From: Congeria kusceri
Lineage: Eukaryota; Mollusca; Bivalvia; Myida; Dreissenidae
Direction: 5' to 3'
Assembly: GCA_027627225.1 (NCBI GenBank)
Contig: CM051033.1
Coordinates: 47,270,016 to 47,334,015, forward strand
Length of the DNA stretch: 64,000 nucleotides
This document shows positions 54,691 through 64,000 of this stretch, in pieces (positions within the stretch are counted from its first letter, which is position 1; each line of letters begins with the position of its first letter). The position numbers and the translations under genes were made by a program. Below the pieces are notes generated by a model that ran no database searches, was not told the DNA's origin, and saw only the letters and a program-made list of their open reading frames with translations.

Positions 54691-55830
54691 GCAGCCCTGC
54701 TGTGAAGTTGATGACTCCCTGTCGATAGGTGTTGCCTGAAAAACATGCAATAATATAAATGTAAAATAGGTGTATGTGTGAACAACACATACTGAATACC
54801 GCTGACCGTTTTCAAAATATATGGATTGAAAATGTAATTAATGAGCCCAGAAAACAACTTCTAGTACCAGTTGCTGTGTAAGTTGGGTACTTAAAAGGCA
54901 ATGGCAGTCATAGTAACTGACTGTAATGCAAAATGAAATAAGCAATGAAAGACGTGAATGAAATTACATCAATAAATCAATATATGTAATTTAGTAGTGG
55001 TGTGAAGTGATTCACACATAAACACCGTATGAAATGGGATTTAAATCACCGTAGATACGGCATAAATTTCATAATGCATAATGAACTGGCCAAAACCAAC
55101 TCCAGTTAGAGTATGGCATTGATGTGTGTGAACTCTAAACAAATGACACACATAGAAAATATATCAATGCAATGTGAATTGTAAAATAAATCACGCTTAG
55201 GAATAAAATAATGTGGCGTGAACTATAAAATAAATCACGCAAATTAACGCCCTCAAAAGGCACAAGAATAAAATCATGTGGCGTGTAGTATGAAATCCAT
55301 CACGCAAAATAATAACTATGAAATAGCATGAACGCCAAGTATGTCATGCCGTTATAAACTAAATTGAAAAGTTGACTATGATGTCAATGCAAAACTAGCA
55401 ACACAGGCAGGCAAGTTATAAATGTTATATGGCATGTCAATAACGAGCCAATTTAAGGCTGAATAAACGGGGTGCTTTGCGACAATAATGTCAAAATAAA
55501 AACTGCCATACATGGCCTACAAGCATAACAAGTCACCCCTAAAAAGAAGGGTATACTTAGCTTGTTAACTGTAGGTGGATCGATTAAGGTGAATAACAGC
55601 ATCCATAAAAGATGCCCTGCCAGGCTGTTGTATGTCGGACTGAATCATCAAATTCATTCCTGGCAATTTACGCATTTGGCAGAGGTAGCGATGTCCGGAC
55701 ATCGTTTGGCAGGCAGTGACAGTTACTCAACGTAATTTCCGGTACTTTGTAGGCACTCAAATACTCCTCACACCTGTCGACAGATCAACAGGAAGTCCGG
55801 AACGTTTACACTTATAGTAACCTTACAACA
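54691..55830. other. Continuation of the repetitive block, with CGATGTCCGGACATCG
   Basis: Contains diverged duplications (ATGTGGCGTGAACTATAAAAT and ATGTGGCGTGTAGTATGAAAT, about 55212 and 55277) and a perfect 16-base palindrome at 55689-55704. The GC-richer end (55590-55800) may be one end of a large element covering 51,000-55,800. No gene is seen. Confidence 0.4.
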
Positions 55831-56209
55831 GAAGTAGTAGCATTAACGCAAACACATTAATACATACATGTACTACTTTTCAGAGGATTTGTTCTAGATG
55901 TGGTTATGTTCAAGTTGTAATACATGCATGTGTATATGTTTGGTTTACGTTTTGTAGTTATCATTGTTTTTGTGGCGAATAGCAGCAAAAATAAGGAATA
56001 AGATAATAATATAACATATTTAACACTATTCTGAAATACGCTAGAAGAATTATACAATAACTTACGTAAAATACATTCAGTCAGGCATTTCTAACACAAA
56101 ACAAATTCAAAGCATAATGTCAAGATTTTATGAACAACTCCATAGTATGTTTTGCGACGTACACATAAACCTTTTACCGAGAGGTCCCCAGCTCTATTTG
56201 TTTATTTTT
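55831..56209. other. Unassigned AT-rich spacer
   Basis: Nothing recognised. Confidence 0.3.
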
Positions 56210-56934
56210 AGCTCACCTGAGTACAAAGTACTCAACGATCAGCAACTGTGGTCAGTCACCGTCAGTCGTTCGGAGTCAACTTTCCAATTCTCCTCTGAAA
56301 TCGCTGAATCTTTTTGTCAGAAGCCACTGACTTGATTTCGTAATAATTTCACAGAAATGTTCCTTGGGTAACCCTCTACCAAATTCCTTCAAATACATTT
56401 AATTCGTTAAAAATATGGCTGCCAGGGCGGAGGGGGGGTGGGGGAGAAAACACTGATCCGATTTAAAACTAATGTCGTAAGAATGTTCCTTGGGGTACTC
56501 TCTACCAAATTCCTTCAAATAGTTTAAAATCGTTAAAAACATGGCCTCCAGGCCCTTATATGGCTATGTAGACAACTTTGAAAATCCTGAAGATCAGAAA
56601 CCAATTGATTTCAAATAATTTCACAAAAATGTTCCTTTGCTGAGCATTAATCGAATTCCTTCAAATAATTTTGATTCGTTATAAAACATGGCCGCCACGG
56701 GTTGGGGATGTTTGTCCTTAAATGGTTATTGGCAACTACGACAATTTACTTATAAGGAACCATTTGCTTGATATTGAAATAATTTCATATAAATATTCAA
56801 TGAGTGACCCTCTATCAAATTCCTTCAAATAATATTAGACTTTAAATGTCTCTCAGCACACTATTACATTTCTACAAGCCACTATTATTAATGAAACTCA
56901 GGTGAGCGACCTAGGCGCATTTGGCCCTCGTGTT
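56210..56934 (+). mobile_element. Dispersed element, TTAGCTCACCTGAG...CTCAGGTGAGC
   Basis: The start AGCTCACCTGAGTAC is mirrored by AAACTCAGGTGAGCGACC near the end (56895-56912), which is followed by GGCGCATTTGGCCCTCGTGT. The interior has about four diverged ~120-base units with TTTCACAGAAATGTTCCTTG, ACCCTCTACCAAATTCCTTC and ATGGCYGCCAGGG. Non-coding, with the same general layout as the other hairpin-ended elements in the window. Confidence 0.65.
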
Positions 56935-59129
56935 TATTGTTATTTGCAATAATTTTCAAGAGAATTAAACAATGCCAATTGAACATTTCTTCGGCTTTGT
57001 ATTTTAAAATTGTTTTAAACAAATTGTGCTTAATTAAATAATCCTGTACACAATTCTTGATTAAAGTATTATCTTCCTCAAAAAGTTAACCAAGGACAGT
57101 TTGGTATTTTTGTTGTGCGAATAATGTGGGGAAATCAGCGATTACACGACACATCACTAATCGTACTAGTTTATAAACCATTCGTTGTTTCGGTATGAAA
57201 ACGGTGAGATTTACGGTGCGGTTGTCAAACCCTGGGATGCAACATTTTATTATTATATGAGGGAAGTTAATAAGATTAGTTTTAAAAAAAAAACCGGCAA
57301 CTGAAACTGGTTGAGTTGTGTTATAAATAAAATTATTCATTGGTAGAGTATGACACATTTAGAAATAGTTGTAGCACAATTGGACCGAAATATGTTAGTT
57401 ATTTAGCGAGCCCGCAAGAAGAGGTTAAATAATTAACATATTGAGGTCAAAGGGTGCTACAAGTGTTTATACCATATTCACCAATCACATCGCAACTTTC
57501 TACGATGCCGATCTCAATGAGCAGTTCCTATACGCCACGTGATGTCTGACATGTTTGGCATGCGTGTCATTTCCAAAATTAGCGCTGTCGCAATGTGTCC
57601 ACTCAGTGCAATCGTTTAGTGCAATAAGTAGCGTGCGTATAAATTACAACAAAATTTCAAAATACTGCACGCTACTTATTGCGCGATAAGCTTGCATAGT
57701 AGGCTCCGCCCACCATTTACCGATCGGATATCACAGATCTTAAATACCGCAAAACAATGAAAACTCTTTGAAATATGGTCAAGGACAGTTAATCAACATA
57801 AGACGAAGACACGTGAACAGGTCATATTTATAAAGAATCATGTCTTAATATTTTTACTCTAGGAGGACTTTCATTATGAATTTTAACAAATTTATTGAAG
57901 GTTGTTGTGTACAAGTTTTGAAACTTTTAATCTCAAATTTAGATACCTTACGATGTAGCTTTATGTGGATTATATTTTCTTCAGCTAGCCAGTTTTTGCA
58001 TTATATTTTAGGAGTCGTATAGACATAAAAAATACGAGCTAAATTCAGACAAGTTCTTTAGAAAAGAGCTAAATACAAGGAAACAAATTCATGCTTGTGT
58101 ATTATGATATAACCAATGTAATACAAGGAAGTAAGAAGTGCTTCCTCCATAACAATGTCATTGTATGTAAATGAAATAACATTGTCCTTATATATATATT
58201 TAAATCGTTACAAGGAAATGAAAGCTCAGTTGTACCTAATCGTTCAAAGAATTCGAACCAGGTAAACGCTATTTTGAACAATTAATTTAATTAATGGAAT
58301 TTAATTATTCCAGTTCACCAGTTTGCTAGTGTTGTGTGTTAAATACAGATATATTTATAATCATTGTGAAGGACAACATAGCTAGAATGTATGTTTAATT
58401 ACGATTAATTGTCGCAAAAAAAGAATCGTCATATTAAATATTGTTGTACTATTCCAAGAAGAAGACAGGAAGAACTGCATGATAGTGGATTCTTAAAAAC
58501 ATTGATTTCAGGGTAAATAATCATGGACAAATACTTAACCCCGAAGCATGTTACATGGTTAGCTGACAACCAACTTACTTCCGGTTCTATTTATTCCATT
58601 GATAGGACACTGACGTCCTAAGTGATGCTAAAATTGTGGTTCATTTTAATTGTTGAGAATATAATCACATGCGTTCGGTGTCCTAGTGCATTGTCGCTGA
58701 GTGTTTTGGATTCTGATTGCGATGATCATAGCGATGCACTTTCAGTTTGACTCACTTGTACTGCACTATGCATGTACGAATAGTATTATACATGGTTTAC
58801 AATAGGCAGAATTACTATAGCATGAAATGTTTATTCGGGTTTTTCAGTAATATATTACCATGTAAAGAACTATATTAAATTGAATAATGTTTGAATCTTA
58901 TTTGTTGTTTATAAGAAAAACAATATTTATTAGCATTTAAAACAAGTCGCTTAATTCTGCAAAATAAATAAATTATAACTCCTTTATGTATATTTTTAAA
59001 TTTTAAATACGCTTTGATAATAATGAATAACGAGTACTTGTATTTGTTAACCAAATTTTCGAAAAATTTCGGTTATTAGTTTGGGATATGTCGTTGGGCG
59101 GGCGGACGGGAGGGGTCGCGGCGTTAACT
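56935..59129. other. Unassigned AT-rich stretch
   Basis: No gene is recognised. It holds a short hairpin (57619-57636 GTGCAATAAGTAGCGTGC with 57667-57683 GCACGCTACTTATTGCG, 30-base loop). The rest is unique-looking AT-rich sequence. Confidence 0.4.
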
Positions 59130-59800
59130 TTTCGTTTCCGCTCTCTAACTCGAAAACGGAATGAGATATTTTAATGAAACTTCATACATAGATACCTTAA
59201 ATCGAGACCTCGCTTGGGATTGCATATGGGGTGGGTGGGTTCAAGGTAAAAGTGACAGTAAAATTAGAAAATGGTTTCTGCTTAATAACTTAAGAACGCA
59301 TCAATATATTTAAATGAATCTTCATACATAGATACCCTGAATTGAGTCCTCCCTTGGGATTGCATATATGGTGGGTGGAGTCAAGGTCAAGGTCACCGTT
59401 ACTAAAAATAGCAAAACGGTTTCCGCTCAATAACTTGACAATGCATCGAGATATTTTAATGAAACTTCATACATAGATACCTTATATTGAGACCTCGGCT
59501 GGGATTGCATATAGGGTGGGTTGGGTCAAGGTCTCCATTACTAAAAATAGAAAAATGGTTTCCGCTCAATAACTTTAGAATGCATCAATATATTTGAATG
59601 AAACTTCATACATAGATACCTTGGATCTAGTCCACGCTTGGGATTGCATATGGGGTGGGTGAGATCAAGGTCAAGGTCAATGTTACTAAAAATACATAAA
59701 CGGTTTCTGCTCAATAATTTGAGAACTCATTGCGATATGTTAATGAAATTTCATACATAGATACCTTATAACGAGACCACGCCCAGGAATGCATATGGCA
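59130..59800. repeat. Tandem array, ~145-bp unit, array 2
   Basis: Nearly five units of the same family as 22497-23530, in the same orientation: GAAACTTCATACATAGATAC, GGGATTGCATATGGGGTGGG, AAGGTCAAGGTCA, TTACTAAAAATA and GGTTTCCGCTCAATAACTT. Divergence between units is similar to that in array 1. Confidence 0.85.
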
Positions 59801-60899
59801 CCCAGAAATTTCTTTCATTATTGTGCTGACCTTGATGCGTTTCGTTAAAAAAATTGGTTTTCGTGGAATTTACGCGTTTCTTGTTTAATGTATTTTTATG
59901 AACAAAGTGACGAATCTTGAAAAAAAACAACACTCTATTTGTTTTTAGTCCTGCTACAGTTTTAACCATCGTTCATTTTGCGAATTTCCAGATATTTAGA
60001 ATATTAATTGTTTTAATGCACTTTGATAATTATGTTCACAAGTTTTTCCTTAAATATAACATTTTGAACCCTAAACGTTCTACACGTTCTAATTTTTATA
60101 AACAATGTTCATGCACTCGTATTGAATAAACTAGCAATTAGAAGTACATCATTCTCATCGTCATATGTCCTGGCAGATTAAGCAGAGACCAGGGACATAA
60201 TGACAAAAAGAAGGAAGCTGTAAAACGACTAATTGATGTTGAAACATAATTACAAAATGTGACAAGAGAACTAACTTTCTAGGAAACACGAGCTTTAGCT
60301 GAGGCATACAAGACGATCAGTTAATGAAGTGCTAAGGAAGACAATAGACAAACATTTAAAACAAAGTAATGAAAAAAACAGTCAATTACTGGCGGCATTA
60401 CATGATATAAAAACACACAAAATGGTTTAACGAAAGATGCGGCGGCAAATATATCCAAATTATATATTTGAAAAACTTTAAGTGTTCACCAGATTTGTTG
60501 ATAAAACAGCAATATATCCAACATAAAATGCTAGTAGCCGGTAAGACCTTTAAATTATATGCAGGTATATAGTGACATTTGACAAACTGACCTTGTGAAA
60601 TGGATTCAGCTAAATTCGAGCACACGTTGTAATAGACCAAACAGCTAGCCGTGGAAATCTAAAATTTTGTGGGACAATGCACCTCAAATTGTCAAGATTC
60701 TCCTCATATCAAATTTACATGTCTCCGAACACAAATAACAATTTATTGCTTGCTATTGTGAATGAAATTGATTAATTTATGAAAGTGATACGTTAAGAAA
60801 CGTTTTTGTGTTATAGCACATCTTTGGGAATTTAATAAATAACCATACTCACAATTTAAATTTAGGACAACTAGAGTATCTAAGGTCAATATAGATCCT
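59801..60899. other. Unassigned stretch
   Basis: Between about 60,170 and 60,480 broken plus-strand frames give Lys/Glu-rich helical fragments (KKKEAVKRLIDVE, LQNVTRELTF, RALAEAYKTIS) that may be the relic of a coiled-coil coding sequence, but no family can be named. Confidence 0.25.
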
Positions 60900-61079
60900 A
60901 CACGGAGCATTCCTTCAGAAAACACTTTTTATTGATGTTTACCACTAAAACTATAGATCCTACCGTTTTCGTAAATTAGTGGGAGCAACCGCACTAATAT
61001 ACGAAAACAAAAACGGTAAGTACAATATTTTTAGTGGTAAACATCAATAAAAAGTATTTTCTGAAGGAGTGCTCCGTGT
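60900..61079. repeat. 180-bp foldback with ~85-bp arms
   Basis: ACACGGAGC at 60900 pairs with GCTCCGTGT at 61071-61079. The complementarity continues inward through TTCTGAAGGA, AAAAAGTRTTTTC, GGTAAACATCAATA, CCGTTTT and ACTAAT to a centre near 60985-60990, with only a few mismatches and small bulges. It is non-coding and likely a foldback MITE. Confidence 0.8.
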
Positions 61080-61439
61080 CACGTTTCCATGGTTGCACTG
61101 TTGTACAAATATAGCTGTTATTCACACATTGAGTATGATTGAATATCAGTATGATATTGAGTATGATATTTTATAACTACATATTGATGATATGTAGATG
61201 ATATGTAGTTGCATCATATGTTCAGTTTTCAGGCATGTCGGATTCTTAATACCAACACAATAAAAAAGTCCATGAACTTATCATGCAACCCTCGTATTTA
61301 TTTATTTATTTTTTATTTATTCATTTACTAATTTATTTATTTTATTGTATTTAGTTCAGATGTGTTTAGAAGGATTCAAATATATGATCTGGGTGTCACG
61401 AGCAAAGGCGCACTGGTTATTTAGATGTTTCTTGATATA

Positions 61440-61800
61440 TATTTCTTGATTGGAAATTAGGCTTTATTTGTTCTGATGCTTCAGCTTTTGCAGTCTGTCT
61501 CGCTACAAAATAGGACTGGGCGCACAAGTGTTTTCTTCAATGTACGCGTTAACGTTGTGCTATCTTTGAACATCAAGGAATACCGACCTGTAAGGAAATT
61601 AACAAAATTGAATCAAGTAGCGTTCAGTGTTTATTCATATTGTTCTGGACACGCGGAAAGTCTGAATAATCTTCTCAGCAAAAGCGGACTTAAAGTGGAA
61701 TTATCATTGCAACGCGTCAAATGTCTGAGTCTTAAACTACGGATGTTGATTTGGTCAATAAAGCACCTATATGTTCAAGCGTACGTTACTGGTGAATGTA
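61440..61800 (+). pseudogene. Possible retroelement RNase H relic
   Basis: Across shifting frames the plus strand reads LFCSDASAFAVCLATK, then TCKEINKIESSSV and VAFSVYSYCSGH. A start S-D-A-S followed by a K-E-I/R-E-L-like helix and a later I-F-x-x-C helix recalls RNase H of reverse-transcribing elements such as DIRS or Ngaro types. Several stops interrupt it, so it would be non-functional. The resemblance is weak and by eye only. Confidence 0.2.
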
Positions 61801-62016
61801 AATAAATTATACAACAAAACGGGAACGATGTATTATTAATGTTTAAATGTTCAAATGATATTGTTCTCTCGACAAACAATGATAAAGTTAAACTGTATCA
61901 CTCCCATGATGTGAATTATTTTCTTATAGGCAACTAAAATGTATACAATTGTGGTATCATAGTCAGTGTCCTTATGCAGCGCAAACAATTTGAAAACCTG
62001 ATTTTTTTCTGTTCAG

Positions 62017-64000
62017 GTTCACATATCAAGTTTTGCACCGCAAATGGAGGCAAAGACACATGTGAGAACTGTCTCCCCTGATGGCATGGAACTTACATCA
62101 CCTCTCCTCTTGATCCGAACCCTGAACAGTGCTTTCAGTACTCCCAGAAACACGAAACATGTGCTCTAGGTAGGTATATGCAAATTAATATGCAAAGGCT
62201 TAGTGTATAATTCAGTACATGCTTAAGGGTGAGCTACATTGGTAAGTAACTGTTTGGCGTCCCTAATTCGTTGTCAGTTATTGCTTCAAACAACTTCAAT
62301 CGCTCGGTGGATCTTAACTCACCTTGACAGACATGTCATGGAAAAGGCCCTGCCATCAATTGGCTGGAATATATGAAAATACATAGAAAATAAAATAAAA
62401 ACTGTAAACATCGTCTTGTCTGAAATCTGTTGCTGGAGTATTCATCCTTAACAAAATTCATTAAAATTAATTTGATTCATTTACAAATATGTCTGCCAGA
62501 AAAGATGCATTCTACAACATCAATATAAGTTTTTGATAGCAAAACGTTTATTACACTTTCGTAGATGACAACGCATGGGTAGAGCTCTCAAAGGCCAAAC
62601 ATGGTATGCCATGTCGATGTGACGAGGCAAGGTGTTACCATGGGTCACCGTCTGAGTTCGGGTGTCTTTACAAAGAATGTGGGCATAACGCCGAGCTAGA
62701 TCCACACACTGGAGGTGAACATAACAATTATACATGATACGGCGATTTGTTTGGTTGTAGTTGTATAGCATATGAGCTAGCTGGACTTGTCAAAATGTTA
62801 AAGTAACTATTAAAACCAGCATCTTACATATGTTCATACAGTAGTTGATACATTTGATGTATTTGTTTTTCAGTTACTTAAAGTTATTGATATACAAGTT
62901 CATAGAAAGTTTATATGTTTGGTTCTGGGAAAATTAATTATATAGGTTGGGAAAGAACCCAAACATTTATTCTAGTTTCATTATTATAATTTATGTAGAG
63001 ACAAGAATGTATAGAAAACCAGTAAATCTTAAACTTCAAGTTATGTTTCCATTATGAGTTTAGGTCTGACTGTTATTTGCAGATTAAAAGCCATGTGGAC
63101 CGTTGAGATTTAAGATAGACGTGCGTGGTTCTTGTTTGGTGAATGCAACAGCATGGAGGTTAGTTGCTAAAATGGCCAAAACTGTATTGTTGTTGATTTT
63201 AGCACGGCGATTGCGTACATAAACATTCTCACCAGTATTATAAACCATGCACCTATATCCATTCTAAAGACCTACGTATATTTTGATGCATAACCCAAAC
63301 TGGAAAACCAACAGTAGTTTTTTTTTTTAAATATACTTCATGCCAATTATTCTTTTTATGCTATCTTTAAAATACAGACACGTTATATAAAAATATTTTT
63401 GAATCGTTATAGCTTGTTAATGTTCATTGCTTTTTTGCAAACTTGGTTAAAACAAGTACTTCATGTGTAATGCAGTTGGAAAAAATACTACATATCTTCC
63501 ATTTACTGATATTATTATAGACCTGGATTAAAGATCTAAACTCTTTTAGACATACGCATACATATTGTTACATATTTTACAACCGCCACTGCCAGAACTG
63601 ACAGAATCACCAGATACTACTGCATTGACAACATCTGAGCCCCATAACTCAGAACCATACCCCGTTGATAATGAAGCTGTAAGACATGCACAAACGACCA
63701 GTCCTAAATCAGAAGAATTATCTGGAATAGCGTATGTACCACATTTATTTTTCATTTAAGACGACGATATATTATTATATCATTAAGCTGCAGATTGTGT
63801 TTTTATTTTAGCTAGAGTGTGTCAAAAGCCAGAAGCTTATTAAAACATTTTTGAGTCAGTTTTCTCAGTTTTAAAAACGTAGATATTAGCTGCAAACATT
63901 GTACTTATGAATTATAATTAACGTATATTAACATGTCTTTACAACACGATACCTGTATTTGCAGTGCAATCGTCGGTATCGTAATAGTTGTATTAGGGAA
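62017..64000 (+). pseudogene. Second copy of the TNF-receptor-like gene, broken
   Basis: Exons match the 34.7-39.6 kb gene in order and length: 62017-62169 (153 b), 62565-62714 (150 b), 63083-63158 (76 b), 63581-63731 (stalk) and a transmembrane exon starting at 63965 that runs off the window. Splice sites are kept for the first three. Breaks: in-frame TGA at 62079-62081 (Gly to stop), in-frame TAA at 63085-63087 at the place of a conserved Cys codon, Cys to Arg in the 76-base exon, and the stalk acceptor changed from TTCAG/AA to TTTAC/AA. No counterpart of the first cysteine-rich exon is found upstream. Coding similarity elsewhere is high and introns partly align, so loss of function is recent. 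Confidence 0.75.

Overview
The window is AT-rich, repeat-dense animal DNA. Genes are split into short exons with GT-AG (once GC-AG) introns and there are no operons. The repeat families (CCCATATGGG arrays, terminal-inverted-repeat elements ending in TCGTGGGAA, AGGTCA-rich tandem arrays, tRNA-headed SINEs) are ones I associate with bivalve molluscs, probably a dreissenid mussel. That placement rests on memory of repeat families, not on a search.

Left part (1-14,700): small inverted-repeat transposons, a ~160-bp tandem array, an inverted repeat with ~88-bp arms, a SINE, a 1.5-kb AACGCGCACAAY minisatellite, then on the minus strand an apparently intact non-LTR retrotransposon. Its ORF1 protein is at 13259-14089. 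Its ORF2 (endonuclease plus reverse transcriptase) is at 8194-11610 and carries a 2A ribosome-skipping motif just after a hydrophobic leader.

Middle left (15,851-24,540): a plus-strand gene for a p24/TMED cargo receptor (GOLD domain, coiled coil, one membrane span). Two exons of different sequence but equal phase (15851-15986 and 18850-18970) encode the same part of the GOLD domain and look like mutually exclusive alternatives. A broken copy of the last exon lies at 22069-22140. Its introns hold tandem arrays and three copies of one inverted-repeat element.

Middle (24,540-34,700): tandem arrays, palindromes, dispersed elements with terminal hairpins, a second SINE and a decayed MADF-like DNA-binding coding relic. 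Middle right (34,702-39,567): exons of a cysteine-rich single-pass receptor resembling the TNF-receptor superfamily. A second copy (62,017 to the right edge) keeps exon lengths and some intron sequence but has two in-frame stops and a lost splice acceptor, so it reads as a young pseudogene.

Right part (39,600-62,000): two arrays built on CCCATATGGG, an inverted-repeat element with a tRNA-like promoter inside, foldback elements, a decayed plus-strand LINE, and a 2-kb stretch where a hairpin-forming motif of about 26 bp recurs 16 times. The two host genes have no evident functional link. Most of the window is mobile or tandemly repeated DNA.
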